Shown: positions 1 through 12,774, counted from the first letter of the stretch. The stretch: DNA of 64,000 nucleotides from Nymphaea colorata (GCF_008831285.2 NC_045142.1:22259354-22323353), one strand, 5' to 3'. Numbers and translations: made by a program. Notes: generated by a model not told the origin, from the letters alone.

Positions 1-970
1 AACCAGTCAAGTTCAAGGTGCATTTAGATGAGTTGTACTTAAGTAGCTCAACTCATTATGCAGTTCTAAGTCCAAACCGTTCATGGTTTGCTCCAAAAAG
101 TCTTCAGGATATCTTATTACGCCACAGAAACAGAAAGATAGAGATGATAATTCTGTTAACTTGGATCTTCTTATGTTTGATTAACTACAGTTACAACAAC
201 AGATATAATAATACTAGTAACAACTTGTGGCTTCTTGCAAAAATAATGGGGTTTACCCATATAATAGGGTGGTGAACTTTTTATGCAGAGAAGATTGATC
301 TGCTTTGAAATATTTGTGTTGCCAAATTTTCATGAGAAATGAAAGCTACTGAGAAGCTGCACCCCTAGCTATTATTCTTGTGCATCAGGATACTCAAGAG
401 CTTTAACAAGAAACACGAATGGATATATTTCTGCAGACAGATAAGGAGAAACTAAAAAACAGAGCAATTATTGCAGACTGCCTGTGCCTATCCGGGCGGA
501 ACAAATGGTTTAGGCAGAAGGCCAGACTTAGGCGGGGTCAGTCAGCGACAGCATCAGTCATGGGATTAAATCTGCAAACCAAAGCACAAGGTGGGCCTAG
601 CTAGAGAGAATCAAGGGAGGCAAATGAGTCAAACGCACTTGGATTCTGTGCATTTAGTGGGATTAGCTCCATAGTTGGTAAATAGGCAGTCAAAGGGATT
701 TTTGTAAATGGATGTCGATGAAAACCTGAGTTGAGTCCCAACTCTGCCATTTTATAATCTCAGCTTCCCATAGTGTTGTTCCTCAGAAATCCCTGGGTCT
801 TTGGAGGGTTCCTTGTCATTAAAATACAAGCTAAATGCCAAAAAGAGCTCTGTTAGGCTAATCCCAAAGATTATTATTGTAAACCATCTGATCAAAAACA
901 TCTCCATACAGATGCTCAAAATATTAGTTAAGAAGAAATGTAAGCATGAGCTTAACAAGCCTCCCTAGAA
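1..970. other. Intergenic DNA with no recognisable gene
   Basis: I see no conserved coding region here. The last ~230 bases lie just past the stop codon of the minus-strand zinc-ribbon gene and probably include its 3' untranslated region. A short hydrophobic reading frame at 752-958 on the minus strand falls in that presumed UTR and has no recognisable family. Confidence 0.5.
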
Positions 971-2233
971 TTAGAGAGCAAAGTCCATTACACCAGGCAA
1001 AGGTTCACAAAGGCTTCTCCACTTGGCATCTTTCTCCTTGAGTGCTTCCATGCTCACCTCAAGCTCCTCCTTAGCCTTGTTCACCTTCTCCTTTGCCTTG
1101 GCCAATGCATCTTCTTTCGCCTCACAAGCATGTTTGGCCTTCTCCCTTGACCGTTCACCCATTATTAGCTGCTCTTTCTTCCTGGCTAGATCTTCTTCCG
1201 CTTTAATCCTAGCTCTCTTAGCCATCTCTTCCCTCTCCCTGGCCTCAGCCAGTGATGCTTCTGCTTCCTCCACCTGCATTGTGTAGGTTCCCACTTCTTC
1301 ATCAATGGATGCCTTCAATGCCATTGCTTCAGAAGTCTCACATTCAGCTGCATTCATGAAATTAAGAAACAATTCATGTGCAGATGTCCAGTTGGAAGCT
1401 AAAGACTGCTGGGAGATAACATCAGCAGCCTGTTTCTCCAAGTTCTCAAGAAGGGCACCCAATCCAGGATCAGTGATACCAAGGTCATCAAAATTTCGAA
1501 CAATTATTCTCCCATAAAACAAAAGATCACCCAGGTCCTCTGCATTAGCAACACAAGCCCGGATGAAGAAACCCTTCATCATCATCCGTAGTCCTTGCTT
1601 AAACAACTCATCGTGGGCTGCCTCCAATTTTCCAACTAATTGCTTTGAATTTGACATCTGCTCGACCGACTCCTCACTAGCTAATGGCATCCTTGTCTTG
1701 CTGTTATCACTTTCAGTCCCATTTCCCAGTTTATCAGCTTCCTGGAGCTGTGTTTTTTGGCAATCAAGACTGTCCTTGGAGTTGGAGTTGAAGTCATTCT
1801 TTGAAAGAGGAACAAGCGACATACATCCGATTTTAGAAATGTTTCCATTTTGTGTACTTGGTGAAACCTGTCCAGTTGTAGAAATCTTTCCAGGTTGTGT
1901 AGCAGGTGTAACCACAATTGAATGGCCTCGTCCAACATTCATGGTAAGTGGAATGTTTTTAGCAGCAAAGTTTTGCTTACAATGGCGGCACCGGAGTTGC
2001 TTATCCATGACAATCATATAGTATTTGTATCTCACACCGCACTTATCACACATAGTCCAGAAAGTAGGATCCTCCACTGTTGGACTCTCTGTCTGCTGCT
2101 CCTGTTCATCTGTGTCCATTTCCATTGCTTGATCTGGTGACCCACTTTGAGGCACCATTTCTTTGTTTGTCTGTCCAATGCTGCAAACCAATAGTCGGCG
2201 CTTCTTGGTCGGCTGTTCTTTGGGGTCTACCAT
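971..2233 (-). CDS. Zinc-ribbon/coiled-coil protein related to DUF3444 J-proteins, without a J-domain
   Basis: One uninterrupted 420-codon frame runs from an ATG at 2231-2233 to a stop at 971-973. Residues ~57-90 start with TFWTMC and carry two CxxC pairs (Cys62/Cys65 and Cys82/Cys85). This is the zinc-ribbon signature found next to the J-domain in plant DUF3444 J-proteins, including the one at 18044-21460 in this window. There is no HPD motif and no DUF3444 domain. A low-complexity middle is followed by a helical segment (~200-300), then a long charged heptad-rich stretch (~310-405, rich in Ala/Glu/Lys) that should form a coiled coil. A basic KKRR motif near the N terminus could act in nuclear import (inference). 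Molecular function is unknown; a protein- or nucleic-acid-binding role is only a guess. The lack of introns and the conserved cysteines argue for a real gene. Confidence 0.75.
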   Translation of the reverse strand: MVDPKEQPTKKRRLLVCSIGQTNKEMVPQSGSPDQAMEMDTDEQEQQTESPTVEDPTFWTMCDKCGVRYKYYMIVMDKQLRCRHCKQNFAAKNIPLTMNVGRGHSIVVTPATQPGKISTTGQVSPSTQNGNISKIGCMSLVPLSKNDFNSNSKDSLDCQKTQLQEADKLGNGTESDNSKTRMPLASEESVEQMSNSKQLVGKLEAAHDELFKQGLRMMMKGFFIRACVANAEDLGDLLFYGRIIVRNFDDLGITDPGLGALLENLEKQAADVISQQSLASNWTSAHELFLNFMNAAECETSEAMALKASIDEEVGTYTMQVEEAEASLAEAREREEMAKRARIKAEEDLARKKEQLIMGERSREKAKHACEAKEDALAKAKEKVNKAKEELEVSMEALKEKDAKWRSLCEPLPGVMDFAL

Positions 2234-2467
2234 TTCTCAGACGCAGTCACAGTAGTAGCATGCCTTCCCTCCTTCTCACTGGCTTCAGTCGACAGAGTCA
2301 GCTAATCTCGGGACATCATTTTAAGCTAAAACCAAAATATTAATAGAAACTTTGAAGTGATCAATTCTTCAATACAAGAATCGTGAGCAACATGTACATC
2401 ACGACAGCAGGAGAAATAAAATTTTCTTTTCATCCATAGGAGGGCGAGAGAGAGAGAGATTTGAACT

Positions 2468-2471
<4 letters not shown>

Positions 2472-2534
<63 letters not shown>
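2472..2534. repeat. Compound microsatellite (CT)n-(TA)n
   Basis: About 15 CT units at 2472-2502 run directly into about 16 TA units at 2503-2534. It lies roughly 240 bp upstream of the zinc-ribbon start codon, so it is in that gene's promoter or 5' leader. Confidence 0.95.
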
Positions 2535-2537
<3 letters not shown>

Positions 2538-5500
2538 CACAATAATGGCAGTTTAAAGTTTAAACCAATCTGAAACTGATCTCTCTGTATTCGTAAAACA
2601 GACTGCATTCATAAAGACAAACGAGGCCATTTTCTCATGGTGTTGTCCTCGTTTCGGGTTGATCCCAAGTTTTCTTCCTCGTCATCAATATCAAAGGAAA
2701 AAAAAAGGGGACAATTCTTCATGGACGGAGACAGCGTTAGCGAAAGGAGAAAACCCTGCATTCCAATGTGAGAGAGAGGGGGAAAGAGTGCGTTTCCTTT
2801 TTCTGGTAATGGTAGAAGAGAAGAGTTCCTTTGTTTCTTAAGAATGTTTTGCTGTAACGATTGATAGCCAAAGGTTAGCTTGCTGGCTCTTGTAACGGAA
2901 AGGGGATGGAAGACTCAACCGTGGATACAGCCGGCGCACGCTTCACGGAGGGGGAACTCCTTCACGCATGGGCCGACCGGAAACCGGTGGCCAGGAGGCT
3001 CTTAGGCCGTCCGTCGTTCTCGGGATCCCTATGGACGACGGCCGTTATAACGTTCGTCGTTCGGCCCTATCCCTAGCGCTCCTCTCCTCCATAGATAAAC
3101 GTCCTCCAAACCAACGATTAGAAGAGAGTGTGTGAGAGAGAGCACCTGCGTTGTATATCCGGCTGGTTACAGCGCTGAGTTGCGTTCCCCACCCTGGTCT
3201 TCTCCTTATGAGACCCTGCAGTGATGCAAGATATCAGAGAGAGAAAAAGAGAGAGAGACCCAAGTTAGTGTGGAAGAAGAAGGGCAAGCAGATGGTCATG
3301 CAACAGAAAAAGAAACATGCAGTTTGCAGAGAGAGAGAGAGTTGAAGACAAAGGAGGAACGGGAGATCAAGAAAGCGAAAGAGAAGACGTGTAGTTACGG
3401 AGGGAGAGAGAGGGACAGAGAGACCAAGTTGATGGTGAAGTAAAAGATGGAAGAAACAGAAAGAAAACCGTGCAGTAAGAGACAGAGAGAGAGAGAGCAC
3501 GCTGGTGCTAAAGTAGAAGCAGTAGATGGGCAGAAACGAAAGTGAAACCTGCAGTTAATGGAGAGAGTGACTCGGAGAGAAACACACACACAGAGAGAGA
3601 GAGAGAGACACGGTGTTGAAGGAGGAGGAAGAAGAAGAAAAGAGGAGACCTATGGCCACCCTTTGAGGCTATTTAGACTATTGCATGGCCCGTACCCAAG
3701 TCAAAACATAGTCGTGCCAGGCCAAGCTCGGGATTAAGCAGGTACTGAGGTAAGCGTCCGGTCAGGTATCCGCTCGGTCCTGCTATATATTTTTGTTAAT
3801 CTTTCATATTTATGACCAAAGTTTTCAATGTCTCAATGTAATAAACCAATCTCAACACAAAATACAAATATTCAACATGCAAATTTAATATATATATCTA
3901 TATATATATATATATATTGCCAAAAGATTTAAGTTGGGGGCGACCGACTAATGGGTGAGTTTATCACCCTAACAAATGCTAGTCCAGCACAGGAGTCGGC
4001 TCATTAGTGCAATGTTATCGGCTCTTGATGCATGGCTCGATAATTTATTGAACTGGGCTTAGCCATTACTTTAGGCACGTAGGACTCTGATGCAAGAGCC
4101 GGCAAGGGCCATGGCACCACCTCTGATTTAGAAAAAAAATGAAATTTTACTTATAAATTTTAAAAATTTTAGTTTAACTTATATAAAAATTTTAAAAACT
4201 AATATTTTGAAACTATAGTTCGATCCCTCTGCAATAAAATTTTTTTAACTTTGCCCCTGTGCGGAATGAAACCATGATCCTATCCTAGCACATTGTAGGC
4301 AGGGTAACCACCATTATGTCTTTTTTTTTTTTTTTTTTGAAATAATCACATGTTTTCAACTAAATTCATTCTAAAATCATATTTGGCATAGTTAAATTAA
4401 GTAAAAAAAAGCATATTGTCATATGCAGGTATGAAACGAGAATATCCTATTTAACTCAACATCTGCAAGGGAACATGTGCAACACTGCTTTAGCCAATTG
4501 GATCAGATCAGATGGGTATAGTGGAGGGAGATGGCATGGAGGTAAATACCTCAAAAAAACTGAAGCAACTAAGTTTTTTGTACTCACCATTTGCGTTCAG
4601 ATGAATAGAATAGCACTCACAAAAATCAAATTGACAACCTTTTAATGGTCTGCACTACACCCCTTGAGGCACATATGGATAGGTTTTGAAATTAAACAAA
4701 AGTTTGGATATCTTTAAAACAAAAAACTTAAAGTAATTTCATGCTTGGTGGAAGTAAAAAAAAAATAGAGAAAAACTTATCCTATGTAAACTTTTTCTAT
4801 TCAAAATATACGCCAATTGTAGACTATTTTCTCCTTTCTTTTGCCTCTTCTCTCAGGCTAATTTCATTTGACTGGTGAAACCAAACACAAACATAAAGAC
4901 CTATGATAGAAAAAATCTTCAACACTTCTTCCTTGGTAAAATTAAAGAAATATTATCTTGGAAGACCTAGGAGTTAAAATTTTGCCAAAAAAAAAAATTT
5001 TTTTTTGATACTTGACGTGTAGTGCAAGCTTCAATCTAGGCAACAAAACTCCATTTGATCCTGGGGTCACTTAGTCAAAATTTTGCCAAAAAAAAATGAT
5101 ACTTGACGTGTAGTGCGAGCTTCAATCTAAGCAACAAAACGCAATTTGATCTTGAATTGAACTGTACCATGAAAATAGAACTAAAGTTCAGATTTGTTAA
5201 AAAAAGTTCCATCTCCTAACAAACAGAAAACTTCTGTGCAGAAACCTTTTACGTGGTTGTGAAACTTTAATACCATAAATAAAGTCCCACCAGAACAAAA
5301 TTGGCTTGCTGCCATGGCTAGTGCCGGTGGAAAACACGGTGGCCTTAGGGGAGGCCACCGCTATAAATTCACAGTGAATTTTTAGGATTTTTTTTATTTC
5401 ATTTCACAGTGAAGTGTTCAGCTTTTACAAAGAGGTTCCAAAAAGAGCTCTACGCTGTCGTGCTCCTCTCATCAGTAGGCAGTAGTGCTGAGCCTTTCTC

Positions 5501-6270
5501 TTCCTCCTTAGCTTCTCCCTTCCCCTCTCTTATCACCTTCCACCTGACCCAAGAGCCTTCAAAAGCTTAAACACTTCCCTTTTGCCTGGTGCTTCCTTGA
5601 CCAGCAATCGGCAGCCAAAGAGGGCCGTGAAGATTGTACTTTAGTTCCATGCATAAACAAACAAACATGAAACTAAAAGTTCTTAGAACTATATAACTCC
5701 ATTCCATTAAACAAAATGAGGTAATACAGAATGTAGAACAAAACTTCACCTGGTACTAAATACCCATAACTTTTTACTCGAGTATTTAGTTCCAACAATT
5801 CAAACGAGCCCTTAGTATATGAAAGTTGCAACACTTACTAAGAAAAATACAAAAAAGGGTCTCCTTTTTGCAATTATAGAAAAAAGTCTGGTTTAAAATG
5901 AAATTTTCCTAAAATTTTGAAGCCCCATAGTTGATAAGGAGCAATTGCCTACAGGTAAAGGGTGTCATGCTCCATTATTTTCCTCCCCAAATGGTACTAT
6001 TACTCTTCATAGCAGCAACTGCTCCACTCATATGTAAACATTGTTTCTTCTTATGTTTATTTATTGTGTAAGTAAGTTTTATTTATTTATTTATTGTGTA
6101 AGTGAGCCCAAGCACAATCAGAATCATTTATGTTAACAAGTCAATCTCTAGTAGTTCTAGGCCAGATCAAGTTCGGCCCTTCAGCCCTATAGGAGGAGTA
6201 TTTCATTTTACCAGGCTCAATACCTTGGACAAGTTCAAGGAAATTTACTCTTAAACAATTAATGGTAGAA
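2535..6270. other. Intergenic, no gene seen
   Basis: There is no supported gene. The stretch 3120-3650 is rich in short GAGAGA tracts. A TA-rich tract lies near 3890-3918. Two near-identical ~60 bp segments occur around 5010-5070 and 5090-5150, sharing ATACTTGACGTGTAGTGC. A copy of a dispersed AT-rich repeat is listed separately. Confidence 0.5.
4095..4265 (+). repeat. Dispersed AT-rich repeat, family R1, copy a
   Basis: It begins near GGCCATGGCACCACC, passes through AT-rich DNA with repeated AAAATTTT blocks, and ends with TTGCCCCTG. The same order of motifs recurs near 16.1 kb (inverted), 42.6 kb and 44.4 kb (inverted). It is probably a non-autonomous transposon or a fragment of one; I found no clear terminal repeats. 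Confidence 0.5.
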
Positions 6271-6274
6271 AATT

Positions 6275-6720
6275 GAGAGAAAAACTAGCAAATGATGCCT
6301 CCTTGGCATCTCTTCCTTCTCGTTTGCCTCAGCTAATGATGCCTCCGACTCTCTTCACCTTCACCGCACACCCTGACTCAGCCACTTCTTTTTCTGCAGA
6401 TGTTACCAAAGTCAATCAGCCACTTGTTCTTCCGCAAATGTCACCAAAGCCAGTGCTTCAGATTCTCAGAAGTCACGTGATCACCTGAAGTCACTTGGTT
6501 TAACAAATTACAAAGGACGATCATCCTATAGAAATTAATAGAACGTCAGATCACTAAGCTGTTCCGCATCAGCAGCCTGAGCCAGCTGCAGAAACCACTT
6601 CATCAACTGTGGACCTTGTTTAAATAAGTCATCACCATTGGCGTGCACCTAATTTTGCATGCAATTGCTTCGGCTTGATGGTCTTATCACTCAACTGTTT
6701 GCCATGCAAATCCATCTTAA
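6275..6720 (-). pseudogene. Decayed partial copy of the zinc-ribbon/coiled-coil gene
   Basis: Several blocks align in the same order and orientation with the gene at 971-2233. The stretch near 6303-6360 (GCATCTCTTCC, then GCCTCAGCTAATGATGCC) matches 1221-1270. The CATCAGCAGCCTG block near 6567 matches 1420-1433. The CCTTGTTTAAATAAGTCATC block near 6615 matches 1592-1612. Reading frames are broken and spacing differs, so it should encode no protein. It looks like a local duplicate that lost its ends. The zinc-ribbon part is not clearly recognisable further on, so the right boundary is uncertain. Confidence 0.45.
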
Positions 6721-7995
6721 TTGAGCTCTGATTGCCCTCGATTTCCGGCTTCTGGTTCTCAGGTTCATGATGCTCAGTTATTTGAGAATCAGCAATTCAC
6801 ATATTTGCCGTGGTGCAAGCAAGACTTGTTCAGTTGTTCAGATACCACAGAAGCAGTTGCATGATCTCCTCCATGGTTGGTGGTCAATGGAATCTCACGG
6901 ATTATTTTGACCCGAACAATGAGGAAGTACTTGTATTTTACATTGCATTTGTTGCGCTTGGTCTAGAAGGTAGGAGCTTCCAAAATTGCAGCCCTTCTCT
7001 GGTTCTCCTGTGTGCCTGTGCCCATGCTCTGTGCTTGAATTGGAGATTTCCCTGCAAAATTTAGCGAGTGACTGCCTCTTCATGTGGTGATGGCTGCTAC
7101 CAATATCCCAGGCTTCTTGCTCAGGTGTTTCTTGCCATCTACCATTTGAAGTGCAATCAGTGATTAGTTTCTATGCCATTCTTCTAAGGTGCTTTCAAAG
7201 TACCAGATTCATTGGTCATCCAGCACTCTTCCTGTGTATTGTCTTTAGAAGCTAAATTCTACATGCCAAGTGTATTGTGAAAAGCCTACGTCCTCGAAAA
7301 TTTTGAAAATAACTGTTTTCAGCAGAGAGAAAACAATTTGCAAAGATACATTAATGAACTCAATAATATCTCAACAAACGAATGGATCATCGATAATGTG
7401 CAGCACAACAAGTCCCATTAAGAGAGAAAGAGAAGAGAGAGAGCTCCATTGTTCGGGGGTTAAACAAAGAGTGAGAAAGGGAAAGAATCTGTAAATGTGT
7501 GCGTGTTTCACCATAAGATGTGTGGGAGATAGTTGAAACCCCCATTTTAGGCTGGTTTAACCAGTTGTCATCTTAAAAACACATACTTTCTAGTTGGATT
7601 TTTTGGAAGAACTAGGAACAGACATGAAGTGAACTCGTTCAAAGCAATTTATATAAAGCCCTAAAAACCCAACAATGCCCACTTCCCTGTACCTCACAAA
7701 CTCCTGTTCTTCATATCCCGAAAACATCATTTCTTACCTGCATCAAAAAACAAGAAAGCCAGCGGCACAAGCCAATGCATGAGAGAGAGAAAGAGAGCGA
7801 GAGACAAATGGGGGACCTTTGCTGTTTGCGCACCGTCTGGCTAGTGGCTGCGGCGACAGAACTCAGAATGACAAACGTTTTGACCTCTGCTCATCGGTTC
7901 CGCCTGAAACCCTCGATGCATTCAGAGGAAGAGGAAGAGAGAGAGGAGATGGTGGTGGACCAGTGGTTTTCCGTTCGGGAGAGGTAGAGTGACCG
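6721..7995. other. Intergenic, no gene seen
   Basis: No supported coding region. The segment could include further unrecognisable remains of the decayed zinc-ribbon copy. GA-rich tracts lie at 7420-7445 and 7775-7810. Copia element A is inserted at its right edge. Confidence 0.4.
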
Positions 7996-8000
7996 GAGAG

Positions 8001-8253
8001 TGTCAGTGTATGGAACTTGATCCATACTGGACACTCATAGGCAATACCGTGGATTTCACCCTAATCCTTATGTTGAGAGGAGGGCCGCAATTTTTTGTGC
8101 TTCTTCTCTGAAAGTGTATGTGTTCTTTTGTGAGGGAATAGTAAAGATCTGTGTGACAGTGGACGTAGGAAGTTATTGCTACAAATCACGTAAATCTGTA
8201 TCTTCTAACCCCCTCTTGAGAGTGCGTGAAAAGAGTTTGTATTGTTCCTAACA
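8001..8253 (+). repeat. 5' LTR of Copia A
   Basis: It starts TGTCAGTG and ends CCTAACA, so it has TG...CA ends. An inverted repeat (GTATGGA, 6-base loop, TCCATAC) sits at 8008-8027, close to the left end. Confidence 0.92.
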
Positions 8254-8255
8254 AC

Positions 8256-8267
8256 TGGTATCAGAGT
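8256..8267 (+). other. Primer-binding site of Copia A (initiator Met-tRNA type)
   Basis: TGGTATCAGAGT lies two bases after the LTR end. It matches the 3' end complement of plant initiator Met tRNA, the usual Copia primer, with a final T instead of C. Confidence 0.9.
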
Positions 8268-8291
8268 CAACGTTCGTTCGCGATAAGAACA

Positions 8292-11200
8292 ATGGCACTG
8301 GAAGAAGGAAAAGTCAGAATCGAGAAGTTCGATGGTAAAGACTTTGGATTCTGAAAGATGCAGATCGATGACTACTTGTATCAGAAGAAACTGCATGAAC
8401 TGCTCATGGGAGCGAAGCCCGCAACAATGGCTGATGCAAATTGGCAGTTGTTGGATAGACAAGCCAGATCCGGTTGACGCTGGCCAGAAACGTCGCCTTC
8501 AACATTGTTGACGAGAAGACGACAGCAAGTTTGATGAAGACGCTAACAGATATGTACGAAAAACTCTCTGCTTCGAATAAGGTATATTTAATGTGTCGAT
8601 TATTTAATTTGAAAATGGTTGAAGGTGCTTCTGTTACGGATCACATAAATGAGTTCAATGTTATTACTTCTCAATTATGTTTTGTGGATATTAAATTTGA
8701 TGATGAGGTTCAAGCCATGATATTATTGTCATCTCTACCGGAGAGTTGGAGTGTCACTGTGACCGCCATGAGTAGTTCATTGGGGTCAAGTAAATTGAAG
8801 TTTAGTGGCGTTCGAGATTTAATACTTAGTGAGGACATTCGCAGAAGGGAAGCAGAAAAACCTCTCTGTTCTGCCCTAAATGTTCAAAATAGGGGCAGAA
8901 CTAATCAATGCTACCAAGAGCGTGGAAGGTCCAAATCTAAGGGAATGAGTCAATCCAAACCTCGAAGTGATAACTGTTGGAACTGTGGTAAGCCAGGACA
9001 CTAGAAAAGAGATTACAGGTTGTTGTAGAAGAAGAACCCAAATCGTGAAGATGATTCAGCAAATGCAGAAGATATAGCTAATGCACTTGCTTTGAGTGTA
9101 CACAGTTCCATAGAGTTTTGGATTTTAGATTCTGGTGCTTCTTTTCATTCGACGTATTCTAATGAAAGTATGCACAACTATGTTGCAGGAAAATTTGGCA
9201 GAATATACCTTGCAGATGATGAACCTCTGGATATTGTAGGGAAAGGTGAGGTTCACATTAAAATGCAGAATGGACATGTGTGGAAGTTAAAAAATGTCAG
9301 ACATGTCCCAGGGTTGAAGAGGAATCTCATTTCGGTCGGGTAGTTAGATGACGAAAGCTATGTTACTACCTTTGTTGGCTGATCTTGGAAGATAACGAAA
9401 GGTGCTATGGTTATAACACGAGGTCACAAACTTGACACATTGTACATGACCGCAGATATGAAAGACACAGTGGTTGTGGCAAAATGTGAAAATAAATTTT
9501 TGTTATGGCATTGCAGGCTTGGGCATATGAGTGAAAAGGGAATGAAGACCATGATAACAAATAACAAGTTGCATGACTTGAAATATGTAGACATTGGGCT
9601 ATGTGAAGACTGTGTCTTCAGGAAACAGAAAATTGTCAGCTTCTCCAAAATTGGACGGCCTCCAAAGAAGGAAAAGTTAGAGTTTGTGTATACTGATGTT
9701 TGGGGACCAGCTTTAGTTCGTTCTCTTGGAGGATCCCTATACTATGTCACATTTATTGATGATTGTACCAGAAAGGTATGAGTCTAATTTGTCAAACATA
9801 AATATGACGTATTCAATGTTTTTAAAGGTAAAATGCAGAAGTTGAAAATCAGACCGAAAAGAAGATTAAATGTCTGCGGTCAGACAATAGAAGTGAATAT
9901 GACAGCAAAGTGTTTAAAAACTTTTGTGCAGATCATGAGATTCGAACACAGAGGACAATACCTAAAAAACCACAACCAAATGGGGTTGCTGAAAGAATTA
10001 ACAGAACCCTTTGTGAAAGAGCAATGAGCATGAGACTGCATTCAGGCTTGCCAAAGATGTTTTGGGCTGATGCAATCAGTAATGCTGCATACTTAAAAAA
10101 TCATGGGTCTTCTATTCCTTTGGACTATAGGATACCTGAAGAAGCATGGATCAACAAGGAGGTAAATCTTGCACACTTAAGAGTCTTTGGTTGTGTTTCT
10201 TATATACATATAGACTCAGATAAAAGGGATAAATTAGATCCTAAATCCAAGAAATGTTATTTCATTGGTTATGAAAATGATGAGTTTGAGTATCGTTTTT
10301 GGGATGATAAAGCGAAGAAAATTATAGACATAATGACGTAGTGTTCAATGAAATGGCTCTGTATAAAGACAAAGATAGTCTTATGTCTGAGAAGAATGAA
10401 CATCATGACATAAGTGAAGACATTATAGAACTTGAAGATATCTCTGAAGATGATGTTGCAATTAAAACTCAAGTTGAAAACAGTTAGATGGAACAAGAGC
10501 CAAGCACATCCCAACCTCCATTGAGGAAATCAAGTAGAAGGCCAAGACCAAATCGAATGTATTCTCCTTACTTACATTACTTATTGTTAACTGATGCTGG
10601 AGAAACCCGAGTGTTTTGATGAAACAATGCAGGTTACAGATTCAGTCAAGTGAGAGTTAGCTATGAAAGAAGAGATAGATTCTCTACATGCTAACAGGAC
10701 ATGAAAATTAACTGAGGTTCCTTGTGGGAAGAAAGCATTGCAAAACAAATGGGTATACAAAATTAAAGAAGAAGGAGATAGAAGGAAAATGTATAAAGCA
10801 AGGTTAGTAGTGAAAGGTTTTCAACAAAAAGAATGTATAAATTATACAGAAATTTTCTTTCTTGTTGTAAAACTAACTATTATAAGATTGGTATTAAGTT
10901 TAGTTGCAGCTGAAAATTTATATTTGGAGCAACTAGATGTAAAAACTGCATTCTTTCATGGAGATTTGGAGGAATATATTTATATGGTGCAACCTGAAGG
11001 TTTTCAGGTACTAAGAAAGAAAAACCTTGTATGCAAGTTAGAGAAGAGTATCTATGGTTTGAAGCAGACACTGAAACAGTGGTACAAAAAGTTTGATAAC
11101 TTCATGGGACAAAATGTCTTTAAGAAGTGTGATATGGATCACTGTTGTTATTTCAAGAACCTTCATAGTTGTTATATCATTTTACTATTATATGTGGATG

Positions 11201-12164
11201 ATATGCTTATTGTAGACTCAAATTTGCAAGAGAACAATTCTTTGGAAGAACAACTATCAAATGAGTTTGATGCTCCTTTGATATGAAAGATCTAGGCGCT
11301 GCGAAACAAATCCTCGGGATGAGAATTAGTAAGGATAGTAAGACATGTGCCTTAAATTTGTCTCAACAAAATTATATTGAGAAAATCTTGTGCAAGTTTA
11401 AGATGGAATATGCTAAACCTGTTAGTACGTCTCTTGCTAATCATTTCAAATTGTTCAAGGATTTGTCACCTAAGACATATCAAGAACATGAAGAAATGTC
11501 AAAGATTTCATATGGTTCAGCAGTAGGTAGCTTGATGTATGTTATAGTATGCACCAGACCAGACATAGCACAAGCAGTGGCAGCAGTGAGCAGATACATG
11601 GTTGAGCCTGAGAAGAAACATTGGGAGGTTGTGAAGTGGATATTACGATATTTGAAAGGAACTTCAGGTATGAGCCTTTGCTTTAATAAAAATGAATTAC
11701 TTTTGCATGACTTTGTAGATGCAAATTTGGGTGGTGATCTTGAGAGTAAGAGGAGTACTACTGGGTATATTTACACCCTAGGAGGAACCTATGTAAGTTG
11801 GGTTTCACAGCTTCAAAAGGTTGTTGCGTTGTGTACTACTAAAGCTGAATATATTGCAATTACAGAAGTCAGTAAAGAGATGATTTGGCTAAAGGCTATT
11901 GTAAAAGAATTGCATGTAAAGAAAAAGAAGAGTGTTCTCTCTTGTGAAAGTCAAAGTACAATTCATTTAGTCAAGAATCCAGTGTTTCATGCTAGAACAA
12001 AGCATATTGAATTGAAGTATCATTTTATTAAAGACTTGTTAGAAGAGAAGATATTATCTCTTGTAAAGGTTCGTGGAACAGAGAATCCAGCAGACATGTT
12101 GACAAAGCCAGTGACTGTTGAGAAGCTGAGGTTATGTGTAACCTCAGTTAGTCTCCAAGGTTGA
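8292..12164 (+). pseudogene. Broken gag-pol of Copia A
   Basis: The gag start is the ATG at 8292, with a nonsense TGA at 8352-8354. A frame change near 8461-8470 precedes the main gag body (to 9004). That ends in a zinc knuckle (CWNCGKPGH) cut by a TAG in the motif. Protease remains (WILDSGAS) follow at ~9116, a GAG-pre-integrase motif (WHCRLGHM) at ~9508, and the integrase core from ~9685 (YTDVWGP). A frame change near 9782-9910 follows. Reverse transcriptase spans ~10738-11286 with YVDDML near 11191, and RNase H is at 11283-12164. Stops also occur near 9026, 9341 and 9379. No functional polyprotein can be made. Confidence 0.92.
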
Positions 12165-12239
12165 TTGATGAGGAGGCGTCACACAGGTTGAGCATGTAAT
12201 CTACAAGCACTTGGATGGATCAAATTTTAAGTGGGAGAT

Positions 12240-12505
12240 TGTTGGTGTATGGAACTTGATCCATACTGGACACTCATAGCAATACCGCGGATTTCGCCCT
12301 AATCCTTATGTTGAGAGGAGGGCCACAGTTTTCTGTGCTTCTTCTCTGAGAGTATCTGTGTTCTTCTGTAAGGGAATAGTAATGATCTGTGCGACCGTGG
12401 ACGTAGGAGGTTATTGCTTCGAACCACATAAATCTGTCTCTTCTTCTTTGTTGCTTCTAACCCCCTCTTGAGAGTGCGTGAAAAGAGTTTGTATTGTTCA
12501 TAATA
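12240..12505 (+). repeat. 3' LTR of Copia A, with adjoining polypurine tract
   Basis: The polypurine tract AAGTGGGAGAT at 12229-12239 abuts the LTR, which starts TGTTGGTG. The right end reads CATAATA, so the terminal CA has mutated to TA. It is 13 bp longer than the left LTR because of a TCTTCTTTGTTGC-like insertion near 12440. The GAGAG target copy follows immediately. Confidence 0.92.
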
Positions 12506-12774
12506 GAGAGTATCCACTCCCCACCATCAACAACCTTTTTCCTCTGTATGAAACCTTCCTTGCAATGAAAGCGACAGAGATATCTCACATTGACCGTTTC
12601 GTACTTTTTGCTTCCTACTTTCCCTCGCACAATTACTGGCGGTTCTGAGATCCAGTGATAGCGGCGTTGGTTCCGATGTAGATTGCAGCGGTCGGATTCT
12701 AGGACGGAGGGCTGATGGTCAAAAGATCCCATAGCCGACACTCATCGTATTCATAATATTATGAAGCATAAACC

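Larger units (their letters stand above)
8001..12505 (+). mobile_element. Ty1/copia LTR retrotransposon A, complete but degenerate
   Basis: The element has two LTRs (8001-8253 and 12240-12505), a primer site just inside the left LTR, a polypurine tract just before the right LTR, and remains of gag, protease, integrase, reverse transcriptase and RNase H in Copia order. The five bases GAGAG at 7996-8000 are repeated at 12506-12510, a target-site duplication. By eye the LTRs differ at about 9% of positions plus a short insertion, and the coding region has many stops and frame changes. This is therefore an old, inactive copy. Confidence 0.95.

Noticed and set aside
752-958. Small hydrophobic protein of 68 residues on the minus strand
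   Set aside because: It lies directly past the stop of the zinc-ribbon gene, in the presumed 3' UTR, and has no recognisable family or conserved feature.
3650-3790. Possible 5S rRNA or tRNA-like sequence
   Set aside because: It has GGTCAGGTATCCGC-type motifs but does not match the 5S internal control region or a tRNA fold.
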